From B1 sp964443415 (lineage in GTDB: Bacteria; Bacteroidota; Bacteroidia; UKL13-3): DNA of 64,000 bases. Below are positions 34,565 through 43,701 of this stretch, piece after piece. The stretch lies in NCBI GenBank assembly GCA_964443415.1, contig CAYUDC010000002.1, positions 1-64,000 of the forward strand. The letters are read 5' to 3'. Below the pieces are notes generated by a model. The model saw nothing but the letters and a program-made list of their open reading frames with translations. It ran no database searches and had not been told where the DNA came from. The translations under genes were made by a program, and so were the position numbers. Every line of letters starts with the position of its first letter. The stretch's first letter is position 1.

Positions 34565-35629
34565 ATGATGAAAAGACAAATATTTAAAATTTTGTTAATT
34601 TTAACTCCTTTGGTTCAAACCCTTGCCCAAAGTATCAATATAGACATTATACCTGGGTATACTTTAGGGTATGATACTGGGTATGTTAAAAGTTTTAGGG
34701 ATAATCTAGTACTAACTTTGGTAAATGAGTCTAAGTTTAGCAGAATTAATGTTGCATATACTTTGCCTCAAAAAAGCTATGCATTAAATTATAAAACCAA
34801 CGACCTCAATACTTGGGGCATTGGAATAGACTATAAATGGTTAACTTTTGAATATACCACGCGAATGCCTTGGTATCAGCCTAATCCTGCCTTTGGTGAT
34901 GTAAAAAATAGCGGTATAGGATTTGGAATCACCGGCCGAAAACTCAGCTTTAGATTTTTTTATCAACGATACCAAGAATACTACCTTGAAAATACAATAG
35001 AATGGTTTCCTAATTGGCCTGTAGATAAATTTTACTTAAGACCAGACGTTCAAACCCAAACCTACTTCACCAACCTTAACTATGTTTTTAACCATAAAAA
35101 GTTCTCTAATAATGCTGCTTTATGGCAACTTGAAAGACAAGAAAAGAAGGCAGGTAGTTTTGTGGCAGGTCTCTCTTACATATATAATACATTCCAAGCA
35201 GACTCCTCTATCATTCCAGTAAAAGCAGATTCTTTACCCAAATCAAATAATACTTTTTTTGCGCTGAATGCTCTTGGTATCAATGGAGGTTTCGTGGGCA
35301 CTATTCCATTTGGCAAAAAGAAAAAGTTCTTTATTAGTGGTGCCATTATTCCAGGATTTTCATGGCAATGGGGAAGGCTTTCGGTTGAAGGCTCTGGAAT
35401 AGAAAGAGACAACTCGGTGCTTGGTTTTCAATCCGAGGCCAGGTTCAGCATAGGCTATAATGGCGATTTATGGTACATGGGTTCTATGGCAAGAACCTAT
35501 GGAAATCTTAATAATCTTGCAGGTAATGAGCCATTTTCTATCAACAACTCATTTGGTAGGCTCTATATTGGGTATAGATTTAAGCCAATTAAGCATCAAT
35601 TACAATGGTTAAAACGCATAGGTTTATAG
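34565..35629 (+). CDS. DUF4421 family outer-membrane-type protein (copy 1)
   Basis: A 354-residue protein with a signal peptide (MMKRQIFKILLILTPLVQTLAQ). A TTG-initiated frame from 34535 exists but would put ten residues before the signal peptide, so ATG 34565 (or 34568) is preferred. DUF4421 features are WGIGIDYKWLTFEYT, FRFFYQRYQEYYLEN, DKFYLRPDVQTQ and the closing strands FGRLYIGYRF. Alternating hydrophobic strands and a Tyr/Phe-rich composition suggest an outer-membrane beta-barrel. It overlaps the next gene, its paralogue, by 25 bases. Function unknown. Confidence 0.82.
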   Translation: MMKRQIFKILLILTPLVQTLAQSINIDIIPGYTLGYDTGYVKSFRDNLVLTLVNESKFSRINVAYTLPQKSYALNYKTNDLNTWGIGIDYKWLTFEYTTRMPWYQPNPAFGDVKNSGIGFGITGRKLSFRFFYQRYQEYYLENTIEWFPNWPVDKFYLRPDVQTQTYFTNLNYVFNHKKFSNNAALWQLERQEKKAGSFVAGLSYIYNTFQADSSIIPVKADSLPKSNNTFFALNALGINGGFVGTIPFGKKKKFFISGAIIPGFSWQWGRLSVEGSGIERDNSVLGFQSEARFSIGYNGDLWYMGSMARTYGNLNNLAGNEPFSINNSFGRLYIGYRFKPIKHQLQWLKRIGL

Positions 35630-36615
35630 GTTTACTAATTGCTTTAAATTGCCACTTGGCAAGTGCCCAAACACAGCAAGAAGCTGGTAACAGACATATA
35701 GAAGTTTTCCCAAAACAACTTCATATTTCTCCATACCTCGAAACAAAAAGTCATATCTTACGAGTTGAATTTCCCCAATTACAAGGCTTAAATTCACTTA
35801 ATTACCTCAGTAATTTTGTGTTGAGCAGTGGTGTTAGGGTACGTTATAAAGGGGTAAATTTTCAAGCAGGAGCCCGATTGCCCATTCAAAGACTTGATGA
35901 GCAACTTGGGACTACTAAAAATTTTTCTATCGGAGTAAGTGTGGTCAAACGTAAATATATGGTTCAAACCAAATACGAGACATTCTCTGGATTCTACCTA
36001 CAAAACACTAAAAATTGGTTACAGAATTATAGCCAAGCTACAGGCAGGGATTTTTACATACGACCAGATTTAAAAGCGCAGTCGCTTTTTACTATTTATA
36101 ATTATGTGTTAAACCATAAAAGATTTTCTAATCCAGCGGCTGTATTTCATTTCGAACGTCAAAAGAAAGCAGCCTTTGGCATTGCCCTAGGGGCAAGCCA
36201 TATGTATCATAAAATCGAAGCAGACTCAAACCTCATACCCAGTCAAAGCACGCTTGCATTGCATCAATTCTCTGATGTTTATTTTGTTTCTCATACCCTT
36301 GGCTTACAATTAGGTTTGATGGGTACCATCCCCTTGTTTCATCAAAAGCATTGGTATGTTACTGCAAGCATTATTCCGGGTTATTCTCTTCAGGCAGGCC
36401 GAACCACCAGGGGTTTTCAGCAACTATTTCCGTTGCAATTTTATAGCGGATTAACCAATGAGTTGAGATTTGGGGTAGGTTATAACACTAAGCAATGGTT
36501 TGCAGGCTTGCAAATAAGTAGCTTTGGAAATATAGTGAAGGTAAGAGATTCTGAAATATTCATCGTTCAAAATGCCTATTTCAGAATCAGTACCGGGTTT
36601 AGGCTAGGTAGATAA
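35605..36615 (+). CDS. DUF4421 family outer-membrane-type protein (copy 2)
   Basis: A 336-residue protein with a signal peptide (first ~21 residues, ending ASA). It is paralogous to the gene before it: FYIRPDLKAQSLF, NYVLNHKRFSNPAA with FHFERQ, and MGTIPLFHQKHWYVTASIIPGYS align with FYLRPD, NYVFNHKKFSNNAA and VGTIPFGKKKKFFISGAIIPGFS of copy 1. It starts 25 bases before the copy 1 stop, so the two are translationally linked. It ends one base from the stop of the convergent oligopeptidase gene. Probably an outer-membrane barrel. Function unknown. Confidence 0.82.
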   Translation: MVKTHRFIGLLIALNCHLASAQTQQEAGNRHIEVFPKQLHISPYLETKSHILRVEFPQLQGLNSLNYLSNFVLSSGVRVRYKGVNFQAGARLPIQRLDEQLGTTKNFSIGVSVVKRKYMVQTKYETFSGFYLQNTKNWLQNYSQATGRDFYIRPDLKAQSLFTIYNYVLNHKRFSNPAAVFHFERQKKAAFGIALGASHMYHKIEADSNLIPSQSTLALHQFSDVYFVSHTLGLQLGLMGTIPLFHQKHWYVTASIIPGYSLQAGRTTRGFQQLFPLQFYSGLTNELRFGVGYNTKQWFAGLQISSFGNIVKVRDSEIFIVQNAYFRISTGFRLGR

Positions 36616-36616
36616 G

Positions 36617-38746
36617 CTATTGCAAATTCCAAAGAATAAAGGAATACATATCAGCAGCATCCTCAATTAATTTGCTTGTTGGTTTTCCTGCACCATGCCC
36701 AGCTTTACTATCAATTCTAATAAGCAATGGAGTGCCATTTTTAAGCCCCTTTTCTTGCAGGGTAGCAGCAAATTTAAATGAATGTGCTGGCACTACGCGG
36801 TCGTCGTGGTCTGCTGTCATAATAAGCGTGGCTGGATAAGCAACGCTATCTTTTAACTGATGCAGTGGTGAATATTTTAACAAGTAGTTAAACTGCTCTT
36901 TATTATCACTTGAGCCGTATTCTACTGCCCAGCCCCAACCAATAGTAAACTTATGATAACGCAACATGTCTAATACTCCTACTGCTGGTATGGCTACCTT
37001 AAATAACTCTGGTCTTTGGGTCATACAAGCACCCACTAACAAGCCTCCATTGCTGCCGCCATTAATGGCTAGCTTTTGACTGCTGGTATATTTTTCACTG
37101 ATTAAAAATTCTGCAGCTGCTATAAAATCATCAAATACATTTTGCTTTTTATCTAGCATTCCTGCTTTATGCCACTCTTCGCCATATTCTCCGCCCCCTC
37201 TAAGGTTGGCAATTGCATACACTCCTCCGCGTTCTAAAAACATTAATCTACTGATGCTAAAAGAAGGTGTTAAGCTTATATTAAAACCTCCGTAACCATA
37301 CAATAAGGTTGGATTGTTTCCATCTAATGTTATTCCTTTTTTATGCATAATAAACATTGGAATTTTTGTGCCATCCTTACTGGTATAAAAAACTTGTTTT
37401 GTTTCAAATAGGGTGGGATCAAAGGCATATTTAATATTGTTGCCCCAATCTTTTTGTGTTTGTGTTTTTAAGTCGTAAAACATAATCTTCCCAGGGTCGG
37501 TAAACGAAACATAGTTGTAGGTAATGATGGTCTCGTCTTTTTTACATCCACCTGTAGAGGCAGTTCCTATCCCTGGAAGCGCTATTTCTTTAATGAGTTT
37601 GCCGTTTATGTCTAAGTGCTTTAGCCTTGTGCTTGCATCTACCAAATAGTTCGCAATTAAATCAGCTCCGGCAGTGGTTACATTTTCTAATAAATCTTTT
37701 CCTTCAGCAATAATTTCTTGCCAATTGCTTTCGCTTGGCTGATTAGGGTCTATCGCTACTAGTTTATATTTCGGCGCATTTTTATCAGTTATAACCAATA
37801 CCTTGTTTCCGTTAGTCCCTACCACACCGTAGTTGTTTTCAAATCCTTTGCAAAGGGTTGTAAATTCACCCTTTCTAAAATCACCTTTTAACGGTTTTAC
37901 CAATATTTCGCTACCAGAAGTTCCTTCGCTTATATTAATAAACAAATAATTTTCATCTTCACTTACACTGGCATTAAAATACCTTAGGGGATGTTTTTTA
38001 TCTTCATAAACCAATACATCATTGCTTTGGTCTGTTCCTAAGGTATGATAATAGATTTTCATAAACTCGTTTCTATTGCTGTAGTCTTTGCCTTTTGCGG
38101 GTTCGTCGTATCGGCTATAAAAAAATCCAGACTTGTACCAAGTGGCTCCACTAAACTTTACCCAATTTATCTTGTCTGAGGTCTTCTCTAAGGTTTTGGT
38201 ATTAAGAACAAAAATCTCATTCCAATCGCTGCCACTTTTAGAAATACCAATCGCAGCAAATTGATGGTCTTTGCTAAAACTTAGGCTCGATAGCGAAACG
38301 GTGCCATCTTCAGATAATTTGTTGGGGTCTAAAAAAATTTCTGCAGTTCCTGGTTTAAAAATATCGCTTGTCCTATAGATGACATTTTGATTTTGAAGTC
38401 CGTTGTTCTTGCCAAAATACCAAAAATCACCTTCTTTAAATGGGGCACTAAATTTTTCGAAATTCCAGATTTCTGTTAGGCGGTTTTTAATTTCGTTTCT
38501 AAATGGAATTTGGTTGATATAGTGAGCGGTTACCTCATTTTGTTTTTTTACCCAATCCGCCACTTCTGGGGCAGTGTCATTTTCTAACCATCGGTACGGG
38601 TCGGCAATTTTGGTCCCAAAATAATCGTCAACGGTACTATCTTTTCTGGTGCTTTCTATGCTCAATAGGTTTAGTGTTTTCTTTTCCATAGTTTGAGTGC
38701 AGGCGCCAATCATTAAAAGGCTACTTAAGTATATGAATTTCCTCAT
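36617..38746 (-). CDS. Prolyl oligopeptidase family serine peptidase (S9), lipoprotein
   Basis: The 709-residue protein begins with a lipoprotein signal (LLMIGAC, lipidated Cys near 16). The N-terminal propeller (~60-430) is followed by an alpha/beta-hydrolase domain with the S9A triad: Ser565 in GGSNGGLLVG, Asp near 648 in ADHDDRVVPAHS, and His684 in AGHGAG. The TLLYGYGGFNISLTPSF and ANLRGGGEYGEEWHKAG segments are classic prolyl oligopeptidase. It cleaves after proline in short peptides, here in the periplasm or on a membrane. Monocistronic. A GGTTTGACCC variant of the iterated site lies 25 bases before the start. Confidence 0.93.
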   Translation of the reverse strand: MRKFIYLSSLLMIGACTQTMEKKTLNLLSIESTRKDSTVDDYFGTKIADPYRWLENDTAPEVADWVKKQNEVTAHYINQIPFRNEIKNRLTEIWNFEKFSAPFKEGDFWYFGKNNGLQNQNVIYRTSDIFKPGTAEIFLDPNKLSEDGTVSLSSLSFSKDHQFAAIGISKSGSDWNEIFVLNTKTLEKTSDKINWVKFSGATWYKSGFFYSRYDEPAKGKDYSNRNEFMKIYYHTLGTDQSNDVLVYEDKKHPLRYFNASVSEDENYLFINISEGTSGSEILVKPLKGDFRKGEFTTLCKGFENNYGVVGTNGNKVLVITDKNAPKYKLVAIDPNQPSESNWQEIIAEGKDLLENVTTAGADLIANYLVDASTRLKHLDINGKLIKEIALPGIGTASTGGCKKDETIITYNYVSFTDPGKIMFYDLKTQTQKDWGNNIKYAFDPTLFETKQVFYTSKDGTKIPMFIMHKKGITLDGNNPTLLYGYGGFNISLTPSFSISRLMFLERGGVYAIANLRGGGEYGEEWHKAGMLDKKQNVFDDFIAAAEFLISEKYTSSQKLAINGGSNGGLLVGACMTQRPELFKVAIPAVGVLDMLRYHKFTIGWGWAVEYGSSDNKEQFNYLLKYSPLHQLKDSVAYPATLIMTADHDDRVVPAHSFKFAATLQEKGLKNGTPLLIRIDSKAGHGAGKPTSKLIEDAADMYSFILWNLQ

Positions 38747-38810
38747 TGCTATAAATTTTTAGCAATTTATGGTTTGACCCAAAGTGTTGCGGTAGATTTA
38801 CACAAAGGGC

Positions 38811-38853
38811 AAAAAAAAGGCTGTCTCCTATTTGTGGTGAGACAGCCTTTTTT
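38811..38853. terminator. Bidirectional-looking terminator after the superoxide dismutase gene
   Basis: A 9-bp perfect stem (38819-38827 with 38839-38847) is flanked by eight As on one side and six Ts on the other. It serves the minus-strand sod gene, whose stop is at 38868. Confidence 0.85.
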
Positions 38854-38867
38854 AATGAATTCAATTA

Positions 38868-39476
38868 TTACAAGGCAGCTTCGTATCTGCGGCTAACCTC
38901 ATCCCAGTTAATGACATTCCAAAATGCTGCCATATAATCCGGACGACGATTTTGGTAATGTAAATAGTAGGCGTGTTCCCAAACATCGCAGCCTAAGATT
39001 GGTGTGCCAGGGCACTCAGCTATGTCCATCAACGGATTGTCTTGATTAGGCGTTGAACAAACACATAATTTTTTGTCTGCCTTCACACACAACCAAGCCC
39101 ATCCAGATCCAAATCTTGTAGCGCCAGCCTTGTTAAAGTCTTCTTTAAACTTATCCCAACCACCTAGTTCATTGTTAATGGCGTCCATGAGTTTGCCACT
39201 TGGCATTCCGCCTTTGTTTGGTCCCATGATGCTCCAAAATAGGCTGTGATTGTAGTGTCCACCACCGTTGTTTCTTACTGCTGCTGGATGCTTACTAATA
39301 TTCTTGCAAATATCTTCAATGCTAGATTTCTCTGCTTCAGTGCCAGCAATAGCTGCATTTAGGTTAGTTACATAAGCATTGTGATGTTTGCTGTGATGAA
39401 TTTCCATGGTGCGGGCATCAATATGAGGCTCTAATGCCGTGTAGTCGTATGGAAGTTTTGGTAATTCGAATGCCAT
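38868..39476 (-). CDS. sod: Superoxide dismutase, Mn/Fe family
   Basis: Converts superoxide to hydrogen peroxide and oxygen. The 202-residue protein keeps the four metal ligands: His27 (MEIHHSKHHNAYV), the His in GGHYNHSLFW, and Asp and His in LGCDVWEHAYYLHY. The GGHYNH form rather than Gln-containing AAQxWNH suggests a manganese or cambialistic enzyme. No signal peptide, so cytoplasmic. It has its own promoter (39497-39528) and terminator. Three Cys in CVKADKKLCVC are unusual in this position. Confidence 0.94.
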   Translation of the reverse strand: MAFELPKLPYDYTALEPHIDARTMEIHHSKHHNAYVTNLNAAIAGTEAEKSSIEDICKNISKHPAAVRNNGGGHYNHSLFWSIMGPNKGGMPSGKLMDAINNELGGWDKFKEDFNKAGATRFGSGWAWLCVKADKKLCVCSTPNQDNPLMDIAECPGTPILGCDVWEHAYYLHYQNRRPDYMAAFWNVINWDEVSRRYEAAL

Positions 39477-39496
39477 AATGATTAAATTTTAAGTTG

Positions 39497-39528
39497 CAAA
39501 TATAGGTTAAAAAGTAAGGTTGGGTCAA
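39497..39528 (-). promoter_or_regulatory. Promoter of sod
   Basis: On the minus strand TTG (39528-39526) is followed by 21 bases and TATATTTG (39504-39497), then 20 bases to the ATG. The -33 element lies inside GGGTCAACCC (39522-39531), a variant of the iterated site, so a protein binding there could affect sod. Confidence 0.55.
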
Positions 39529-39585
39529 CCCATAATCTATAAACAGCCTAGGCAATAGTTTGTTTTTGGTTTGACCCTACACACC

Positions 39586-40032
39586 TTAATCCCTAAGCTT
39601 TTTAAAGAAATCCTTTAATATTTCCGCACATTCTGTTTGCAAAACACCTTGAACCAAGGTTGTTTTTGGGTGTAACATTTCTGGTCCCATTTTGCTAAAT
39701 CCTCTTTTAGTATCTGATGCGCCAATTACCAGCTTTTGTAACTGTGCCCAATAAATGGCACCTGCACACATATTGCAAGGTTCTAAGGTTACAAATAGTG
39801 TACACTCATTTAGATATTTTGCTCCTAAATAATTGGCCGCTGCAGTAATGGCTTGCATCTCTGCATGGGCTGTAACATCGTTTAGTCTTTCGGTTAGGTT
39901 GTGCCCACGACCTATAATTTTATTTTCACAAACTACCACAGCGCCAACCGGAACCTCGCCAAGTTCAAATGCTTTTCTAGCTTCTTTTAAAGCTTCCCGC
40001 ATAAACCATTCGTCGTTAAATATTGATTCCAT
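39586..40032 (-). CDS. tadA: tRNA-adenosine deaminase TadA
   Basis: TadA converts the wobble A34 of tRNA-Arg to inosine. The 148-residue protein has the deaminase zinc motifs HAE (in DVTAHAEMQAI) and PCNMC (in LEPCNMCAGAIYW), and the substrate-shaping GEVPVGAVVV. It ends with a helical KDFFKKLRD. It may instead be a guanine deaminase-type relative, but length and motif spacing favour TadA. A minus-strand -7 box (TAGATTTG, 40037-40044) lies four bases before the ATG. Confidence 0.9.
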   Translation of the reverse strand: MESIFNDEWFMREALKEARKAFELGEVPVGAVVVCENKIIGRGHNLTERLNDVTAHAEMQAITAAANYLGAKYLNECTLFVTLEPCNMCAGAIYWAQLQKLVIGASDTKRGFSKMGPEMLHPKTTLVQGVLQTECAEILKDFFKKLRD

Positions 40033-40116
40033 GGTTCAAATCTAGGGTTTAAGCATAGATTTTTCTTTTCTAAGAACCTCCTGACCTTATTTTTGTTATA
40101 AGCTAAATTAAATTCC

Positions 40117-41349
40117 ATGAAAAAATTATCCTTGATTCTACTTGGTAGCATTTGTCTTTTGTCATGCAAAAAGACTCCAGAAGCTCCTAAGGTAGAAGAG
40201 CCAGAAGAGAAAATTGTAACAGGTCCACCAGTAGAAACAAATCCGGCAAATACCAAGTATTTACCTGCGTTTACTGGTCAAACCAGAATTGGAAGTATTT
40301 CAACTACCACTCCAATTGAGGTTAAAATACTTAGTTCGTCATTGGTGAGTCCATGGGGAATTGCGGCCATGCCAGATGGAAGATTATTAATAACCGAGAA
40401 GGGTGGCAACATGCGTATTGCCGAGCAAGATGGTAAATTGGGAACAGCTATTACCGGCTTGCCAGCAGTAAATGCCAATGGACAAGGCGGTTTGCTAGGG
40501 GTTTGTGTAGACCCAGCCTTTGGTTCAAACCGAATGATATACTGGGCATTTTCGGAGAATGTAACCGGTGGAACCATCACTGCAGTGGCAAAAGGAAAGC
40601 TATCAACAGATGAAAAGGCATTAGAAGGTGTAACTGTCATTTATAGGTCTAATACACCATTTAATGGCAATTTGCATTATGGGGCTAGAATAGTAGTTGA
40701 TGCTACTGGAAGCTTGTTGGTTTGCACTGGAGAGCGCTCTAGTGCAGGAATTAGAGGATTAGCCCAATCAGTAACCAGCAGCCTTGGTAAGGTAATTAGG
40801 ATTACCAAAGATGGTTTACCTGCACCTAACAATCCTATATTTTCAGAAGCTGGTGCTTTACCAGAGCTATTTAGTATTGGTCACCGAAATCCGCAAGGGC
40901 TTGCCATTCACCCACAAACTGGTGAGATTTGGTTGAGCGAATTTGGCCCTCGTGGCGGAGACGAAATCAATAGGGTTTTGCCAGGCAGAAATTTTGGATG
41001 GCCTATTATAACTTATGGTATCGAATATGGCGGGCAAGTGATTGGTGAAGGCATACAGCAAAAGGAAGGGATGGAGCAACCTGTGTATTATTGGGATCCT
41101 GTAGTGTCGCCTAGTGGAATGACATTTTACAAAGGCAATAAAGTGCCAGAGTGGCAAAATAATTTGTTCATTGGCGCTTTGAGTGGAATGCATATCGTAA
41201 GGCTTTTAATTAGGAATAATGTAGTGATGGGAGAGGAGCGACTTCTGTCTTCGGAAGGACAGCGATTTAGAGACGTTACCCAGGGCCCTGATGGCGCACT
41301 TTATGCAGTAACCGACGGTGGCAGGTTGTATAAAATTGATAAGAAGTAG
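40117..41349 (+). CDS. PQQ-dependent sugar dehydrogenase, lipoprotein
   Basis: A 410-residue lipoprotein (signal MKKLSLILLGSICLLSC, lipidated Cys 17) followed by a six-bladed propeller of the soluble aldose sugar dehydrogenase family: SLVSPWGIAAMPDGRLLITEKGG, GQGGLLGVCVDPAFG, FSIGHRNPQGLAIHP, GEIWLSEFGPRGGDEIN and GRNFGWPIITYGIEY. These match the YliI/Asd type that oxidises aldoses with PQQ and calcium in the periplasm. No PQQ synthesis genes are in the window. An in-frame TATTTTTG at 40088 may be its -7 box. Monocistronic. Confidence 0.9.
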   Translation: MKKLSLILLGSICLLSCKKTPEAPKVEEPEEKIVTGPPVETNPANTKYLPAFTGQTRIGSISTTTPIEVKILSSSLVSPWGIAAMPDGRLLITEKGGNMRIAEQDGKLGTAITGLPAVNANGQGGLLGVCVDPAFGSNRMIYWAFSENVTGGTITAVAKGKLSTDEKALEGVTVIYRSNTPFNGNLHYGARIVVDATGSLLVCTGERSSAGIRGLAQSVTSSLGKVIRITKDGLPAPNNPIFSEAGALPELFSIGHRNPQGLAIHPQTGEIWLSEFGPRGGDEINRVLPGRNFGWPIITYGIEYGGQVIGEGIQQKEGMEQPVYYWDPVVSPSGMTFYKGNKVPEWQNNLFIGALSGMHIVRLLIRNNVVMGEERLLSSEGQRFRDVTQGPDGALYAVTDGGRLYKIDKK

Positions 41350-41408
41350 GTTTTTTTAGCCGCTAATACTTTGTTAATTTGCGTCCCCAATTGCTATGTA
41401 GCAAATTT

Positions 41409-41418
41409 GGGTTGAACC
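41409..41418. repeat. Variant of the iterated site (GGGTTGAACC) before aspS
   Basis: One substitution from the main 10-mer; complement of the variant at 59482. It lies eight bases before the aspS ATG. Confidence 0.4.
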
Positions 41419-41425
41419 AAACTAA

Positions 41426-43192
41426 ATGATGTATAGATCTAATACTTGTGGAGAATTAAGGATTGCCGATGCCGGCAAGAAGGTAACTTTATGTGGTTGG
41501 CTGCAAAAAAGCAGAGACTTAGGTGGGATGACCTTTATTGATTTAAGGGATAGATATGGCATTACTCAACTTGCGTTTAACATGGATTCAAATGCCGACT
41601 TATGCTTACAAGCGCGAAAGTTGGGTAGAGAATTTGTGCTTCAAATTAAAGGTTTGGTAAAAGAGCGTGAAAGCAAAAATTTATCCATACCTACTGGTGA
41701 AATAGAGATTATCGTTGAAGAACTTACCATATTGAATGATGCCAAAACACCACCTTTCACCATAGAGGATCAAACGGATGGTGGAGATGATTTAAGGATG
41801 AAGTATCGCTACTTGGATATCAGAAGAAATCCAGTGAGACAAAATTTAATGTTAAGGCATGCGGTGGCAAAACAAACAAGAGCTTATTTAGATAGTCAGG
41901 CGTTTATAGAAGTTGAAACACCGGTGTTAATTAAATCTACCCCCGAAGGAGCAAGAGATTTTGTTGTGCCAAGCCGCATGAATCCTGGGCAATTTTATGC
42001 TTTGCCACAATCACCGCAAACATTTAAGCAGTTGTTGATGGTGGGCGGGATAGATCGGTATTACCAAATTGTAAAATGTTTTAGAGATGAAGATTTAAGG
42101 GCAGACAGACAACCTGAGTTTACCCAAATAGACTGCGAAATGAGTTTTGTGGAGCAGGAAGATATTTTAAACATGTTTGAAGGCTTGGTAAAACACTTGT
42201 TTGCCAGTGTAAAAGGGATGGACATTCCGATTGTGCCGAGAATGTCTTACGCAGATGCCATGAAATATTATGGCTCAGACAAGCCTGACACACGTTTTGA
42301 AATGAAGTTTGTAGAATTAAATGCTACAGAACAAAATGTAGTTTCTGGTAAAGGCTTTAAGGTGTTTGATGAGGCAGAATTGGTAGTGGGCATTTGTGCC
42401 AAAGGTGCTGCCAATTATACCCGTAAACAACTCGATGAACTAACCGATTTTGTAAAGAAGCCTCAAATTGGTGCTTCGGGCTTGGTATATGCCAGGGTAA
42501 ATGAAGATGGTTCGGTGAAATCTTCAGTAGATAAATTTTATGACGAAACTTCTTTAAAAGCTTGGGCAAATTTATTTGAAGCAGGTCCTAACGATTTACT
42601 ACTCATTTTGGCAGGCAATGCAGATAAAACACGCAAAGCACTCAATGAATTGCGCTTAGAGATGGGCACTCGATTAGGGTTAAGAAACGCCGAAGTGTTT
42701 AGCTGTTTATGGGTGACCGATTTTCCTTTATTGGAATATAATGAGGAAGAAGGCAGATATTTTGCTATGCACCATCCATTTACATCGCCAAAGCCTGAAG
42801 ACATTTATTTATTAAATGAAGGTAGATTAGGGGAGGTGAGGGCCAATGCCTACGATTTAGTAATTAATGGTGTAGAAGTAGGCGGTGGTTCTGTAAGAAT
42901 ATTCAATAAGGAACTTCAAGCTAAAATGTTTCAGGTATTAGGATTTAGTGAGCAGGAAGCACAAGAACAATTTGGCTTTTTAATGAATGCCTTTGAGTTT
43001 GGTGCACCCCCGCATGCTGGAATAGCTTTTGGCTTTGATAGATTGTGTTCTCTTTTTGGAGGCGAAAATAGCATAAGGGATTTTATTGCCTTTCCTAAGA
43101 ACAACTCGGGTAGAGACATGATGATTGATGCGCCATCAGAAATAAATGTTAAGCAGCTGCAAGAGTTGGGAATTGAATTATCAGCCAAATAA
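41426..43192 (+). CDS. aspS: Aspartate--tRNA ligase
   Basis: A class IIb aminoacyl-tRNA synthetase of 588 residues, the normal bacterial length. The N-terminal OB anticodon-binding domain (CGWLQKSRDLGGMTFIDLRD) is followed by motif 1 (FIEVETPVLIKSTPEGARDF), motif 2 (FRDEDLRADRQPEFTQID), the bacterial GAD insert (~290-410) and motif 3 (GIAFGFDRL). MHHPFTSP is also present. ATG codons at 41426 and 41429 are both possible starts. Confidence 0.97.
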   Translation: MMYRSNTCGELRIADAGKKVTLCGWLQKSRDLGGMTFIDLRDRYGITQLAFNMDSNADLCLQARKLGREFVLQIKGLVKERESKNLSIPTGEIEIIVEELTILNDAKTPPFTIEDQTDGGDDLRMKYRYLDIRRNPVRQNLMLRHAVAKQTRAYLDSQAFIEVETPVLIKSTPEGARDFVVPSRMNPGQFYALPQSPQTFKQLLMVGGIDRYYQIVKCFRDEDLRADRQPEFTQIDCEMSFVEQEDILNMFEGLVKHLFASVKGMDIPIVPRMSYADAMKYYGSDKPDTRFEMKFVELNATEQNVVSGKGFKVFDEAELVVGICAKGAANYTRKQLDELTDFVKKPQIGASGLVYARVNEDGSVKSSVDKFYDETSLKAWANLFEAGPNDLLLILAGNADKTRKALNELRLEMGTRLGLRNAEVFSCLWVTDFPLLEYNEEEGRYFAMHHPFTSPKPEDIYLLNEGRLGEVRANAYDLVINGVEVGGGSVRIFNKELQAKMFQVLGFSEQEAQEQFGFLMNAFEFGAPPHAGIAFGFDRLCSLFGGENSIRDFIAFPKNNSGRDMMIDAPSEINVKQLQELGIELSAK

Positions 43193-43211
43193 TTAACAAT
43201 ATTGTAATAAG

Positions 43212-43245
43212 ACAGATTTCTGGTTTACTGGAAATCTGTTTAAAT
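43212..43245 (+). terminator. Weak terminator-like hairpin after aspS
   Basis: A 9-bp perfect stem (43212-43220 with 43231-43239) with a 10-base loop lies 20 bases past the aspS stop. The following bases are A/T-rich but not a true T-run. Confidence 0.45.
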
Positions 43246-43299
43246 TGAATTTGTAAAACACTTGGAAAGCCGTAATTTTATGAACTAAATTTTTGAAAG

Positions 43300-43689
43300 A
43301 TGGCATTAGATGTAATTGGAAAAATTATCCAAGTGATGGACCCTGTTAGAGGAACAAGTAAAGCTGGTAAAGACTGGGTTAAGCAGGAGTTTATTCTTGA
43401 AACCCAAGAAACTTATCCTAAGAAAATATGCATTGGGATGATGGGTGAAAAAACAAACGAGATAAGCAAGTACCGTGTAGAGGATATGGTAAAGGTTCAT
43501 TTGAACATTGAATCTAGAGAATACAACGGAAAATGGTATACCAACATTAACGCTTGGAAAATTGAACAAGCAGGCACTAATCCAAACGCTGGAACAAGTG
43601 CTGCCCCAGCTTCATCTATGGGTGCTGAGCCAGAAGTGAATTATGGTTCGAGCATGCCAGATGCAAGTGGAGATGATTTGCCGTTTTAA
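43300..43689 (+). CDS. DUF3127 OB-fold protein with SSB-like acidic tail
   Basis: A 129-residue Bacteroidota protein of the DUF3127 family. Residues ~1-90 form an OB-like fold (DVIGKIIQVMDPVRGTSKAGKDWVKQEF, MVKVHLNIESREYNGKWYTNINAWKIEQ). Then comes a flexible Ala/Ser/Gly-rich linker, and the C-terminus is DASGDDLPF. That ending copies the acidic DDxPF tip by which SSB recruits repair and replication proteins. A single-stranded DNA role is therefore plausible but not shown. The next gene starts 12 bases later. Confidence 0.82.
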   Translation: MALDVIGKIIQVMDPVRGTSKAGKDWVKQEFILETQETYPKKICIGMMGEKTNEISKYRVEDMVKVHLNIESREYNGKWYTNINAWKIEQAGTNPNAGTSAAPASSMGAEPEVNYGSSMPDASGDDLPF

Positions 43690-43701
43690 TATTTTAAAAC
43701 T

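Noticed and set aside
41346..41425. A promoter for aspS
   Set aside because: TACTTTG and TTAATTTG come close to TAnnTTTG but neither fits exactly.
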